Shown piece by piece: positions 33,013-42,615 of a stretch of DNA of 52,415 bases (position 1 is its first letter; every line of letters begins with the position of its first letter). Source of the stretch: Chryseobacterium caseinilyticum. Lineage in GTDB: Bacteria; Bacteroidota; Bacteroidia; Flavobacteriales; Weeksellaceae. The notes under the pieces are model-generated. The model worked only from the letters and a program-made list of their open reading frames with translations. It had not been told where the DNA came from and did not search any database. Made by a program: the position numbers and the translations under genes. The stretch covers positions 1-52,415 of the forward strand of contig NZ_JACYFS010000011.1 of assembly GCF_014837145.1 (NCBI RefSeq), in the 5' to 3' direction.

Positions 33013-34236
33013 TTATTTCTTAGTCAGTTTCACAAAGATTTCTCTGCGGTTTTTGATATCGAGAAGTGCATAGATTTTTCTGAAATGATATTTTATGGTG
33101 GCTTCGGTTACGGAAAGTTTTTCTGCAATTTCCTTATTGGTAAGACCCTGAGCAACCAATTTTAAAAGTTCTTTTTGGCGACTGCTCAACTGATCAGAAT
33201 TCAGAATGGCATTATCCAGTGTTTCATTTGAAAACTGCTGCTGTGAATAGATTTTAAGTTCTTTTATTCTTTCGAGCTCATTCTGCACAGATTTCTTCTC
33301 TTTTTTATACCGATCTGATCTTCTGTAGAAAAAAAATCCGATACCTAATAAAATTATTATTGCAGCCGAATAGATTACCGTCCGCCAAAATTTATCGTTT
33401 CGCTGAATCTCCGTCTGATTTTGCTGGAAAGTCTGATTTTCAACATGCATTAATGAAAGGTTCTGATCTCTTTTATATAATCCATTTAAAGAGTCAAGTA
33501 AAGCGGCATAGCGAAAAGCTTTATCCTTGTCCTTACGTCTTTTATAAATCTCCTTGATCTCTTCTGTTGCGTAGATCTTGTATTTTAGAATTTTACATGA
33601 ATCTGCCAGCGCACTGCATTTCCTGTACCTATCATCTACATCTGCCAGCCTGTTTTGTGCATTGTAAAGCTGCATCTGCTTTACCCATACAGCAGGCTGA
33701 TTGCAGGCTGAAACCTTTTTAAGGATTTTTTCTGCCATCTGATAATCTCTGTCTGCCCATATGTATTTTTTCCTGAGAAAATGAATGTAGCCTTGCTGCA
33801 TAATCATGTAAGCCTTATAATTCTCATCAAGATTGATGAACTTTTTGGCTGCCATCTTTTTGATTATCTTTTCAGATTCACTATACTGATGATTGTCAAA
33901 ATAGGCCAATGCCATTTCAGCTTCGATATTTGCTTTTACAGAATCATTTTCTGAAAGTGCTGCTGCAAGTTCTCTGGATTTTTGCAGATAACTGATGGCA
34001 GATGCATAATCGTTTATACTTCTGAAAGTTGCTGCCATCAAAAAATTGACTTCCACCTGCTCATTTGCAGATAGATTTTTGTCTTCCAACAGGTCGAGGA
34101 GTTTTGTCTGCGACAATTTATGCTTACCTTCTCTGTTGTTGCGGTAGATTTCATTTTCAATTTTTGTCAGATCCAATTGCTGAGCCTGAGAGAATGTTAA
34201 AAAATAAAGGAGGGAAAAAAATAGCGTTTTTTTCAT
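33013..34236 (-). CDS. TPR-containing membrane regulator with LuxR-type HTH
   Basis: 407 aa from the Met before KKTLFFSLLYFLTFSQAQ (signal peptide); the longer frame from 34317 lacks one. Order: signal peptide, periplasmic helical TPR repeats to about residue 275 (ASAISYLQKSRELAAAL, SESEKIIKKM), one transmembrane helix (FWRTVIYSAAIIILLGIGFF), a basic stop-transfer stretch, a coiled linker and a C-terminal LuxR/GerE helix-turn-helix (LSSRQKELLKLVAQGLTNKE, IAEKLSVTEATIKYHFRKIY). Such proteins sense from the periplasm and bind DNA from the membrane. The target is unknown; the neighbouring protease or pectate lyase are candidates. Confidence 0.87.
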   Translation of the reverse strand: MKKTLFFSLLYFLTFSQAQQLDLTKIENEIYRNNREGKHKLSQTKLLDLLEDKNLSANEQVEVNFLMAATFRSINDYASAISYLQKSRELAAALSENDSVKANIEAEMALAYFDNHQYSESEKIIKKMAAKKFINLDENYKAYMIMQQGYIHFLRKKYIWADRDYQMAEKILKKVSACNQPAVWVKQMQLYNAQNRLADVDDRYRKCSALADSCKILKYKIYATEEIKEIYKRRKDKDKAFRYAALLDSLNGLYKRDQNLSLMHVENQTFQQNQTEIQRNDKFWRTVIYSAAIIILLGIGFFFYRRSDRYKKEKKSVQNELERIKELKIYSQQQFSNETLDNAILNSDQLSSRQKELLKLVAQGLTNKEIAEKLSVTEATIKYHFRKIYALLDIKNRREIFVKLTKK

Positions 34237-34563
34237 AGTATCAGTCTGCCTCAAAATTAGTTCTTTTTGAAATACCTTTACTAAAGAACTTATGTCACTG
34301 AAAATTTTATTTGACAATAATCTCTTTTATACCCGTGAATTCCATGCACGTCCATTCAGTACTACTTTCAAAATGGTATCTTTCTCCAGAGGTCAGCCGA
34401 GAGATTTCCTGAAGGCACACAATAGGATCCGAGAACTTTTACAAATATCAACTTTGCCTGTGACCATTACATTTAATTTTGATTTCCGGAAACCAGGAAA
34501 TTTTGATTTGTCAGGAGCTGCAGACGTTACATGAGAAACAGTAACCTGATTAAAAATTCCGGA
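34237..34563. other. Gap with weak, broken coding signals
   Basis: About 330 bp. The minus strand has a frame reading VTSAAPDKSKFPGFRKSKL and KVDICKSS, interrupted by stops and then KDTILKVVLNGRAWNS. An 80-codon plus-strand frame (34292-34534) overlaps the start of the LuxR gene and looks accidental. A decayed gene is possible, but I cannot name it. Confidence 0.25.
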
Positions 34564-35817
34564 TTATTTTATCAGACTGTTAATATAATGTTCAAGATTG
34601 GTATATCCTGTCTGGGTTGTTGCCTGGGCATCTTCTGCATCTTTTGGATTCAGCCTGTTATTATTTTCCCAGCGATCAGGTATGCCGTCTGCATCTGTAT
34701 CTTTTTGTTTAGAAATTTTTTGTTTTACTTCAGGCTGACCGCCCGCATCAGCTTCAGTTTTAAAGATCTGCCCTTTTTTCCCAAGGCTTTTAAAGTAGCC
34801 AACAATGCGTTTATCTACCGCATCCCGTTTCAATGATGAGCCCGCCTCAGCCATGACTACCTTCCATGCATCATCAGCAGTGCTGGCTGTAACATTACTT
34901 CTTCTGATTGCTGACGGTTCTTTTAATAAAGTTGCATTTTGCTTTACAAAATCTTCATCTGTAACGAGCCTGCCATTAACTTTACCATCTTTGTTAAGAT
35001 CAACGTAATTACCGATATGAAATACATGATCTGTCGCTGTGAACATGCTTAAAAATTCATCTGTTGAACTTGGTCCTGCTATAAAATAATTGCCTGCAAG
35101 ATCCTGAAAATGGTCTGTCGCCGAATGTCCGCCGATGAAAGCACTCTTCCCCCAGTTGTAGACCACATTGTTGATGTACTCAATTTTTGCTTTTGCTTTG
35201 GGGCTGCGGCTTTGATTTCCTGTCCATAAACAGTGGTGGATGGTAATATCTACAGGATTTTCCAGTAATGCACCAAACCGCTGCGGATCGATACCTTCAC
35301 CGATAAGACAGTATTGAAATGTTAGATTGCTGCTGTTCTTTACATGGAGATTGTCCCACCTTCCCCACTCTATTGAAACATGGTCAAAAATAATATCTTT
35401 AAGATCATCTGCCACCACGGTGCAAGCTCCTTTAGGCATATTGATACTTCCTCTGAACCTTATGTATCTGATAATGGAATTGCCCTGAAAGGATATACCA
35501 TTGCCATACACCGTAATACCTGTACCCGGTGCAGTCTGCCCTGCAATCGTAATTCCGGATGCAGCGGAAATTTTTTCTTTGATTTTAATTACACCCGCAA
35601 CATCAAAAACGACAGTTCTACCGCTTTGGCTGACGGCATCCCTGAAAGAGCCGCTGCCAGCATCATTAAGATTTGTTACATGATAAACAGTACCACCCCT
35701 GCCGCCAGTCGCAAAACGACCAAAACCCTCAGCGCCCGGAAAAGCTACCTGTTGAGCAAATGAAAAACTGTATAGCGCACTCAACAGAAATACAGGTAAA
35801 AAAAATTTTATATACAT
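34564..35817 (-). CDS. Secreted pectate lyase (right-handed beta-helix)
   Basis: 417 aa with a signal peptide ending near SFAQ (about residue 21). The mature N-terminus AFPGAEGFGRFATGGRGG and the strand-turn pattern VTNLNDAGSGSFRDAV, DVAGVIKIKEKI, ITIAGQTAPG, IIRYIRFRG and HVSIEWGRWDNL are the signature of bacterial pectate lyases (PL1 type) and pectate-trisaccharide lyase relatives. Near the C-terminus DTDADGIPDRWE is a calcium-binding thrombospondin-3-like repeat. There is no T9SS sorting domain, so it is probably periplasmic or released. It likely cleaves plant pectin, matching the xylose genes as a plant-polymer lifestyle clue. Confidence 0.85.
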   Translation of the reverse strand: MYIKFFLPVFLLSALYSFSFAQQVAFPGAEGFGRFATGGRGGTVYHVTNLNDAGSGSFRDAVSQSGRTVVFDVAGVIKIKEKISAASGITIAGQTAPGTGITVYGNGISFQGNSIIRYIRFRGSINMPKGACTVVADDLKDIIFDHVSIEWGRWDNLHVKNSSNLTFQYCLIGEGIDPQRFGALLENPVDITIHHCLWTGNQSRSPKAKAKIEYINNVVYNWGKSAFIGGHSATDHFQDLAGNYFIAGPSSTDEFLSMFTATDHVFHIGNYVDLNKDGKVNGRLVTDEDFVKQNATLLKEPSAIRRSNVTASTADDAWKVVMAEAGSSLKRDAVDKRIVGYFKSLGKKGQIFKTEADAGGQPEVKQKISKQKDTDADGIPDRWENNNRLNPKDAEDAQATTQTGYTNLEHYINSLIK

Positions 35818-35966
35818 AGCAATATGATTTGTTTTGAATCAAGCTAAATTACTATGAACAATTTTACTGTGTGTCCTGCTCTCACAGTTACGAAAAAGAT
35901 TTCCGGCAAAAGCTGTTAAATCAGTTCTCGGATTTCAAACTCATTTATAACAGTCCTGAAATAAAA

Positions 35967-35992
35967 AAGTGCAGATTTAAATTTCTGCACTT
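35967..35992 (-). terminator. Terminator of the alcohol dehydrogenase gene
   Basis: Stem AAGTGCAGA / TCTGCACTT with an 8-nt loop, next to A- and T-runs. Confidence 0.8.
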
Positions 35993-36014
35993 CATTTTTT
36001 TTGAATAAGATTAA

Positions 36015-37109
36015 TTATTTAGCCATATCAATGACATACCGAAAGCGTACTTCTTCATTTTTGATTTTATCAAAAGCTTCGTTGATATCCTCAATTCTTA
36101 TCATTTCTACCTCCGGAGCAATACCATGTTCTGCACAGAAATCCAAGACTTCCTGAGTTTCTTTGATACCGCCGATCAGAGATCCTCCCACAGATCTGTT
36201 GAATTTTGCAACCTCCATGTTATTCAGCGGTTTATCATAATCGCCCAAAAGTCCTACTGAAACAAGAGAACCCTTGACACCCAGTAGCGGTACATAGAGA
36301 TTAATATCAAAACCATAAGGAATGGTGATCAAAATAAAATCAAAAGCAAGTTCATGAGCTGCCATGTCTTTTTCATTATCTGAAACAAGAACCTGATCAG
36401 CACCCAATTTCAGTGCTTCCTCCCGTTTTTCTTTTTTGGTTGTAACGGCGGTCACGTTTGCACCCATCGCTTTTGCAATCTGTACAGCCATGTGTCCCAA
36501 TCCTCCAATACCTACAATGGCAACCTTAGATCCTTCTTTAATCCCCGCCCTTTTCAGTGGACTGTATGTTGTAATACCTGCGCAAAGTATAGGCGCAGCA
36601 CTAGAATGCACGAGTTTTTCCGATAGCGTAAGTAAAAATTCTTTATTGACAACTATATGGCTTGAATAGCCTCCAAATGTATTATAATCAGATTCCGGAT
36701 CATTGAAATATCCATTGTACGTCATGGTAGCTCCATGTTCTCCCAGACAAAGCTGTTCTTCCCCATTTCTGCACGATTCACAGGTCTGGCAACTGTCGAT
36801 CATACATCCTACCCCTACAATCTGGTCTTTTTGAAAATCCGAAACTCCGGAACCCGTTTCAATAATTTTCCCTATGACCTCATGACCGGGAACGCACGGA
36901 TATCTCGTATTTTTCCAGTCGTTGTTGACCTGATGGATATCACTGTGGCAAACCCCGCAGTACAGAACTTCTATCAGTACTTCATCCGTCCCAGGTTTTT
37001 CACGGACAACGTCCATTTCCTTTAATGTTTTCCCATTAATCAGATCTCCTGATGCCCCGAAACCTTTTACACTGAATTTATTGTCATTGTTTACAATAAT
37101 TTTTTCCAT
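36015..37109 (-). CDS. Zinc-dependent alcohol dehydrogenase, cinnamyl/YahK type
   Basis: 364 aa, cytosolic, NAD(P)-dependent aldehyde/alcohol oxidoreductase. Catalytic zinc site: CGVCHSDIHQVNNDW and GHEVIGKI; structural zinc: the cysteines of CMIDSCQTCESCRNGEEQLC; Rossmann motif VAIVGIGGLGHMAVQIAKAM. Length and the HSDIHQ motif match the cinnamyl alcohol dehydrogenase group, which reduces a wide range of aldehydes with NADPH. The preference for NADPH is a family inference. It stands alone with its own terminator. Confidence 0.92.
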   Translation of the reverse strand: MEKIIVNNDNKFSVKGFGASGDLINGKTLKEMDVVREKPGTDEVLIEVLYCGVCHSDIHQVNNDWKNTRYPCVPGHEVIGKIIETGSGVSDFQKDQIVGVGCMIDSCQTCESCRNGEEQLCLGEHGATMTYNGYFNDPESDYNTFGGYSSHIVVNKEFLLTLSEKLVHSSAAPILCAGITTYSPLKRAGIKEGSKVAIVGIGGLGHMAVQIAKAMGANVTAVTTKKEKREEALKLGADQVLVSDNEKDMAAHELAFDFILITIPYGFDINLYVPLLGVKGSLVSVGLLGDYDKPLNNMEVAKFNRSVGGSLIGGIKETQEVLDFCAEHGIAPEVEMIRIEDINEAFDKIKNEEVRFRYVIDMAK

Positions 37110-37797
37110 AATTTATACTATTTTGATTGGTTTTAAAATTCGAAATAAAGACTGATCCTTGGTTTTCAGCTAATCACACATCACAATTTTCAGACCAGAA
37201 TAACAGTCATTGTCATCTATAATTAATACTGTTGCACTTCAGAACCGAAGATCAGTATTCACTTTATGTAATTTAAGTTAAGATCCAAAATATCCAGATC
37301 GTTTTTATTTTATTTTGCAATGCGAGGGAAGCCCTGTGAGTTGTAAGGAAGTAAAGTCCGAAATTTATATTCCGCTTACAGCATTCCGTACTTCGGAATT
37401 TTCATAGGGAATAAAAAGACAGCTGCCCGAAGACAGCTATTTAACTTTTGCAATTATTACTCTTTCAATATTTTTCGCAGAAAATATGTGACTGTCAACA
37501 AATCACTTTGATCAGCTGAATATTTAAACGATTACTGACAATTACTCTGCGTAAATTATATCGTAATTCTGAAAGATAAATGAGTACAACAGGCCATCTC
37601 ACCATTGATAAAAAATCATAGTTAAATGATTTATAATTGAATTTATTATATAAAAATCCGTATAAATACTGATGGATATTAAAAACCTTTTACTATGTGG
37701 TACATAATAACGTTGAAATATTCTTACATTGGTGATAATTTGATTAATATTGCATCATAAACCAATACACTTGCGGAAAATTTTATTTTTTCAAAAT
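37110..37797. other. Intergenic region with short palindromes
   Basis: About 690 bp with no convincing gene. 37320-37400 contains a degraded piece of the GC-rich dispersed repeat (GGAAGTAAAGTCCGAAAT) and short palindromes (ATTCCGTACTTCGGAAT, AGCTGCCCGAAGACAGCT). The rest is AT-rich leader sequence. Confidence 0.4.
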
Positions 37798-38454
37798 ATG
37801 ACTGTAAAAATTATAAAATTTTCTCAACTTTTAAGATTAGTAAGACCTGTCTTTCTGACACTTACATTATTTCAATCTCTTTTCCTTACTGCACAAAAGA
37901 ATACGTGTCCGGAAAACAATACTCCCAAAATTGTGATTCTTGATGGTGCAAAAGTGTATTCTTCAGACAGCGGTTTCAATACACAGACTGCTTCGGTGAA
38001 GTTGTCTCCCAAAGAATCTGATTATCCTTACAGAATAAAAAAAACCAGCGACAGAAATCTGATTAAGTTCATTCGCAAATCTGAAAAGCAAAAGCAATAT
38101 GTTAACCCTGATGTTGCGATTACAAAAATCACAAAGAACAAGTCTGGGAAAGAAAAAAGGAAAACCCAAAAACTCAGGAAAAGTTATAAAGATTTCGGGT
38201 TTCTCAAATTATATCATTTGCCATCGAGGGACAGGCTTTCGCACGCTGACACTTTTTCGACGGATTATATAGCACCGGTACAGAACAGTCAGTATCAGTT
38301 TAAGCCAGGAATATACGAGATTCAGGTTGCGGTGAAAAAAGCCCTGGGTTATCTGCATTTTAAAAAATATCCCAATTACAACAACAGGTCTTTCGATTTT
38401 TGTTTTTCTAAATTTTATTCTGTGCGGCCGCCGCCCACTACAGAGATTATCTGA
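37798..38454 (+). CDS. Hypothetical secreted basic protein
   Basis: 218 aa from the Met at 37798; the frame from 37750 adds 16 residues. A hydrophobic segment at about residues 12-30 (RPVFLTLTLFQSLFLTAQ) reads as a signal peptide. The mature part is Lys/Ser-rich (TKITKNKSGKEKRKTQKLRK) with a C-terminal beta-like stretch. I recognise no domain. It lies 96 bp upstream of two further secreted proteins on the same strand and may be co-expressed with them. Confidence 0.5.
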   Translation: MTVKIIKFSQLLRLVRPVFLTLTLFQSLFLTAQKNTCPENNTPKIVILDGAKVYSSDSGFNTQTASVKLSPKESDYPYRIKKTSDRNLIKFIRKSEKQKQYVNPDVAITKITKNKSGKEKRKTQKLRKSYKDFGFLKLYHLPSRDRLSHADTFSTDYIAPVQNSQYQFKPGIYEIQVAVKKALGYLHFKKYPNYNNRSFDFCFSKFYSVRPPPTTEII

Positions 38455-38550
38455 TCATTTATCAGATACATGATCAGCAGATTCAGCATTTAAGCGCACA
38501 GAATATTTTCTGTGTCCCATTTTTTATACCCATAACTATAACATCTCAAT

Positions 38551-39999
38551 ATGAATTTTCATTCACAAAAGTTATCCGCTTTTAGTAAGGCGAGGTATTG
38601 CCTTTTTGCTTTTTTAACTTTACTAATACAACATCTTTCGGGACAGGCGAGGGTTTTTGTCAATCCCGGACTTGAATTTGGAGTTGCGACCGGAACCGTC
38701 GAATATCTTGATACTCATTTTGGATCCGGTTCTAGTTTTGATGCCGGATCTGCGGTAACTGCTCCGTGGTACACTACGCAATCTCAAAATACATCATGCT
38801 CACAGCCACCCTCGGGCAATTGTCACGCAATAGAAGTCTGGGGAAGTACATTCGGCAATGTCAACGCGGCTCAGGGAAGTAATTTTGTAGAGCTCAATTC
38901 ATTTGAAAGCTCAATGATATATCAAAATGTATATCTTACACCAGGTGATGTACTATCTTACTATTACAGGCACCGCGCCAGGACGCTGACCACCGAGCAG
39001 GCCTCTATGAGAATCGAGGATCAGAATCAAAATCTCATCAGCACCATCAGCACGACAGTTACGCCATCGAGCAGAAATTTCTGGTCAGTTAATCAGGGAG
39101 TAAGTGACCCTTTCACAGGAGCTGCCGGTGTCTACAGAGTAGGCTTCAGAGCTATATCTGACGGCGGAAGCGGTGATTTGGGAAACCTGCTGGATGACAT
39201 CAGGATTACCGTGAATCCTCTGATCGATTTAAAATTTTCCATTGCCCTACCGTCGTGTGAGGGCAACAGTAACGGATTATTATTCTTAAGAATCAACGGT
39301 GCCGTTGCTGCAAATACTGTTGTTGCCGTACAGCTGGTAAATCCTCAAAACGGAACTGCCTTCATCTCAGACGGTGATATCACCCTTAACGGAGTATCCA
39401 ATTCCCAGGGAACCCCGACCGTTTCACACACAGCAGGTAGCCAGTACTACATGGTGACTATTCCACCGGGAAACTATGATGGCGGCTCGGTACCCGGATA
39501 TTCAAATCCCAACAATGATGAAGATGGTGTAGCAATAAGTATTGCATCCGTGAATGACAGCGTAGTGGAACCTGATGAAACTTTCAGATTTCAGATTATG
39601 CCTGCAGGTACCAACGGATCAAGCAGTAATTTTAAATCAGAGTCATCCCCGATTTTCGGCGACACCTATTATCCGTCAACAAACAACTACATTATTCAGG
39701 AATGCGCATGCTACAGCCCCGCCAATACATCGGCAGCAGGATCTGATACCAGGCACGGAATCACTACGCTTAACAGAGCGGGAAGTGAAGGGAGCAACTG
39801 GCCAATGGTGCGTAAATCGGGACATACTGTACTTGAATCCAATACAAAAGGATTTGTAATTAACAGGCTGACGAGTGTTCAGATTAACAATATAGTATCT
39901 CCTCAGGAAGGTATGATGGTATATGATATCAACGCAAAATGTCTTAAAATATATGATGGTACTGCCTGGAGTTGTTTTAATACGCAAACATGCCCTTAA
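38551..39999 (+). CDS. Secreted protein with galactose-binding-like, Calx-beta-like and C-terminal MMVY modules
   Basis: 482 aa, signal peptide ending at LSGQ (about residue 32). Residues about 34-225 form a DUF642/galactose-binding-like jelly roll (VNPGLEFG, FVELNSFESSMIYQNVYL, DDIRITV). About 227-380 is Calx-beta-like (VSHTAGSQYYMVTIPPGNYD, VNDSVVEPDETFRFQI). The last 45 residues (VSPQEGMMVYDINAKCLKIY, DGTAWSCF) are a module shared with the next gene. No T9SS sorting domain of the usual type is seen. Surface or matrix protein is the likely role; no enzymatic residues are evident. Confidence 0.65.
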   Translation: MNFHSQKLSAFSKARYCLFAFLTLLIQHLSGQARVFVNPGLEFGVATGTVEYLDTHFGSGSSFDAGSAVTAPWYTTQSQNTSCSQPPSGNCHAIEVWGSTFGNVNAAQGSNFVELNSFESSMIYQNVYLTPGDVLSYYYRHRARTLTTEQASMRIEDQNQNLISTISTTVTPSSRNFWSVNQGVSDPFTGAAGVYRVGFRAISDGGSGDLGNLLDDIRITVNPLIDLKFSIALPSCEGNSNGLLFLRINGAVAANTVVAVQLVNPQNGTAFISDGDITLNGVSNSQGTPTVSHTAGSQYYMVTIPPGNYDGGSVPGYSNPNNDEDGVAISIASVNDSVVEPDETFRFQIMPAGTNGSSSNFKSESSPIFGDTYYPSTNNYIIQECACYSPANTSAAGSDTRHGITTLNRAGSEGSNWPMVRKSGHTVLESNTKGFVINRLTSVQINNIVSPQEGMMVYDINAKCLKIYDGTAWSCFNTQTCP

Positions 40000-40041
40000 C
40001 TATTTCTTAAGTACATTTTAATTCAATCTAATCAGAATACA

Positions 40042-40614
40042 ATGAAAAAAATATTAATGACTCTATTTCTAGCAGGTGTTTCAACATTCAATGCACAAAT
40101 TATTATCGGCGATGCAAAAGGTACAGCCACGGTAAAAACATCTGTACTGCTGGAATTTGCAGCCGATGAAAATAAGGGTATCATCCTCCCCTACGTAAGA
40201 TTTTTACCTCAATCTCCTGCAGAAGGTACGATACTGCTCGACGCCAGTACATCAACAGCTGTAAGAGTGAAAGTTTACAATGCCAATACTTCATTTGGAA
40301 CCAATGGCTGGCTGGATCTCAGCGGCCAGAGTGCCAATATATCTGATGCGATGACCGCTCAGCCGACATTTGCCAATGCGCCGGAAACTTCTGCCGCCAA
40401 GGCAATTATCGGGGATGTTACAAGTCTGGCGAACGGTGTACTGATACTGGAATCAACAACCAAGGCAATGGTATTACCCATTGTTGCAGATGTGCAGGAT
40501 GTACTGAGTCCGTCGCCGGGAATGATGGTGTATGTAAATAAAGCTGGAAGCAAAAGGCTTGCAGTTTATAATGGCTCGGTATGGTCTTTCTGGAGAGGCG
40601 ATTTCCCGACTTAG
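40042..40614 (+). CDS. Secreted protein sharing the C-terminal MMVY module
   Basis: 190 aa, signal peptide ending at FNAQ (about residue 19). The mature protein is beta-rich; the last 40 residues (SPSPGMMVYVNKAGSKRLAV, YNGSVWSFW) match the C-terminal module of the gene upstream at S-P-x-x-G-M-M-V-Y and Y-(D/N)-G-x-x-W-S. The 42-bp spacing suggests an operon. A hairpin terminator follows. Function unknown; surface display or assembly is inferred only from the shared module. Confidence 0.6.
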   Translation: MKKILMTLFLAGVSTFNAQIIIGDAKGTATVKTSVLLEFAADENKGIILPYVRFLPQSPAEGTILLDASTSTAVRVKVYNANTSFGTNGWLDLSGQSANISDAMTAQPTFANAPETSAAKAIIGDVTSLANGVLILESTTKAMVLPIVADVQDVLSPSPGMMVYVNKAGSKRLAVYNGSVWSFWRGDFPT

Positions 40615-40668
40615 CCTATTCCAACACCATTACTGAGTGCAGACAAGTGTGGAGCTGTTGACTTTTAT

Positions 40669-40701
40669 AAATCCCCGCAGGCATTATGTCTGCGGTGATT
40701 T
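40669..40701 (+). terminator. Terminator after the secreted-protein pair
   Basis: Stem AAATC-CCCGCAG / CTGCGGT-GATTT with a 9-nt loop and small bulges. The T-run is weak. Confidence 0.5.
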
Positions 40702-41025
40702 CTAAGTCAGAGCCAAAGGATGAAGATATTCAGCTTCGGCATTTTCTGTGTGATGCACCATAAATTATGGTTCCTGAAATGGTTTTACAGCAACCTGCTG
40801 CGTTATTTACGCACTCAATTTATATTTTGTGATGTCTGAAGTTTACAGCGTAACCGTTCTTTAATCATCATATCTTTTAAAACATATCAGTCACAGCACT
40901 TTACAGAATACTGGTGTTTTTATTTTACCCTATTTTTCGTACTTTAGTGATCAGATTACTATCCACAGAGCCTCACCAATCATAAATACGTATCATCATA
41001 TTATGATACTGTACAACTAATTAAT
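40702..41025. other. Intergenic region upstream of the receiver gene
   Basis: About 320 bp without coding signal; no strong hairpin or clear TAnnTTTG box seen near the receiver start. Confidence 0.35.
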
Positions 41026-41388
41026 ATGGGAAAGAAAATATTGATATTTGATGATGATATTGCTATACTTGAATTATTACAGGTTATTCTGACAGATCTC
41101 GAATTTGAGGTGGAAGTATCTCAGTTTTCTGAAAATGTTCTGACACTGGTAAAGGATTTTCAACCTGACCTTATCCTTATGGACAATTTACTTCCTCCTG
41201 TAAGCGGTGCGGAGGCTGTTCAGATTATCCGCAGCTCCGGACTTTTCAATCATCTCCCTATTATCATGATTACTGCCTGCCCCAACACAGCAGCACTCAG
41301 TAAAAGGGCGGGAGCAAATGATTTTCTAATGAAACCATTTGACATTAATGAGCTTGAAAATCTGGTGAAATTACACTTATTTGGCTGA
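41026..41388 (+). CDS. Stand-alone CheY-like receiver protein
   Basis: 120 aa, one receiver domain and no output domain. The acidic pocket is IFDDD, the phosphoacceptor Asp lies in ILMDNLLPPVSG (about residue 53), the Thr switch in MITACP, and the conserved Lys in FLMKPFD. No histidine kinase is encoded nearby. It probably acts as a phosphorelay or protein-protein switch. A second orphan receiver is at 42212. Confidence 0.88.
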   Translation: MGKKILIFDDDIAILELLQVILTDLEFEVEVSQFSENVLTLVKDFQPDLILMDNLLPPVSGAEAVQIIRSSGLFNHLPIIMITACPNTAALSKRAGANDFLMKPFDINELENLVKLHLFG

Positions 41389-41559
41389 CAGACCATCCGC
41401 ATTAATTTAATCACATAAAGAACTTTTGGTGTCAATCTGTGTTTTGTGATTAACTGTGCGAAGCGAGGTTTATATTTCTGTATGCAGGTTTAATCAAAAC
41501 ATCTGCCAGTGTAGAGCTATTCAACGGTTGTTTTCCAATAGTAGGGAAATGCTTTTGTT

Positions 41560-41625
41560 ATTCGTTTCGGGGGCGAAGTACGAAGTCGGGAGACTTCGTG
41601 TAGCAGGACGGAAATGAAGGCGGGA
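41560..41625. repeat. Dispersed CGAAGTCGGGAGACTTCG repeat
   Basis: The hairpin ACGAAGTC-GGGA-GACTTCGT sits in a GC-rich block (GGCGAAGTA...GCAGGACGG...GGCGGGACAC). Related copies occur at about 43005-43040 inside the oxidoreductase pseudogene and at 47165-47210 next to the truncated AraC gene. Confidence 0.55.
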
Positions 41626-41702
41626 CACTTTTGTTTAACAGGTATTTTGTGGCTAATCAAATAAACAACAATCTATCGCAAGCTATAATTCGATTTCTAT
41701 AT

Positions 41703-41966
41703 CTAATCCTTAAACTTTTTAAGCATATCTTCTATGCTGATAATCTTAAGGTTAATGCTGTTAATAGCAATATGTAAATAATTGTGCAAATCAGTATTTT
41801 CTGTTATCCGATCCGAAAAATTTTCGACAACTGTCAATTCTTTTGATACAAGATTTTCTGTAAATATGATGTCATGGAACATATCAAAAGAAACAGTACA
41901 ATCTTCGGCAACAAGAAATCTCAGATATTTCCTCACTATATTTTTAAAGCGCTCGTTTTTATTCAT
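41703..41966 (-). CDS. Small hypothetical protein
   Basis: 87 aa from the Met before NKNERFKNIVRKYLRF (an upstream Met at 41978 is possible). Acidic and helical, no signal or membrane segment, ending ISIEDMLKKFKD. It lies between two receiver-domain genes on the opposite strand. No family recognised; a partner of the receivers is only a guess from position. Confidence 0.45.
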   Translation of the reverse strand: MNKNERFKNIVRKYLRFLVAEDCTVSFDMFHDIIFTENLVSKELTVVENFSDRITENTDLHNYLHIAINSINLKIISIEDMLKKFKD

Positions 41967-42188
41967 TTTTAAAATCATGAGTGTAATTTAAGATGTGTGC
42001 TCTAAAAACATGCCATTCAACAGCTTCACCATTTTAAAATGATAAGACCTATCCTGTTTATAAAGATTAAACTAATAATTAAACGAATTTTATATTATCA
42101 TCAATTATTGTGTTAGAGCGTTTTTTTCTGATATTTGTAATTGTGTATACTCCTTTTAGAATTGTAAATGTATAAAGTTTGTTTATTA

Positions 42189-42196
42189 TATCTTTG
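42189..42196 (+). promoter_or_regulatory. -7 box of the second receiver gene
   Basis: TATCTTTG fits TAnnTTTG, 16 bp before the ATG. Confidence 0.4.
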
Positions 42197-42211
42197 ACCT
42201 TTTATTAAAGT

Positions 42212-42568
42212 ATGGAAAAAAAAATTGTGCTCATTCAGGATAATGCAGAAATCCTTAACCTTATGGATGATGTGCTAACAGATGAAGGATACGAAGTTAT
42301 TTCTTCGCTTACAACAGAACCTATTGAAAATATCGACATCATTGAGCCTGATGTGGTGATTGTGGATGATTACATTCAGGGAAGTAAAAGCGGATCGGAA
42401 GTGATATCCGAACTGAAATCAAATCCGGAGACAGAAGATATCCCAACTGTTTTATCCTCAACTTCTCCAAGTTTGCCGGAGACTGCAAAGAACTGTAATG
42501 CCGATGATTATCTGGAAAAGCCATTTGATATTGATCATCTGATTGATGTTGTTGAGAAAAATTCTTAG
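42212..42568 (+). CDS. Stand-alone CheY-like receiver protein, second copy
   Basis: 118 aa, receiver domain only. IQDNAEI carries a single acidic pocket Asp (the first is Gln); phosphoacceptor Asp in VIVDDYIQGSKSG; Ser/Thr switch in LSSTSP; Lys in YLEKPFD. It is clearly diverged from the receiver at 41026 but has the same size and ending. No kinase nearby. The altered acidic pocket may change the rate of phosphorylation or metal binding. Confidence 0.85.
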   Translation: MEKKIVLIQDNAEILNLMDDVLTDEGYEVISSLTTEPIENIDIIEPDVVIVDDYIQGSKSGSEVISELKSNPETEDIPTVLSSTSPSLPETAKNCNADDYLEKPFDIDHLIDVVEKNS

Positions 42569-42615
42569 TTTAAAACTATAGGGTGGGTGCTTTTGCGCAG
42601 TGGCGGGAGGTGAGG

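Noticed and set aside
34292..34534. 80-codon plus-strand frame between the LuxR and pectate lyase genes
   Set aside because: Overlaps the upstream region of the LuxR gene antisense and has no domain; kept only as a weak-signal gap.
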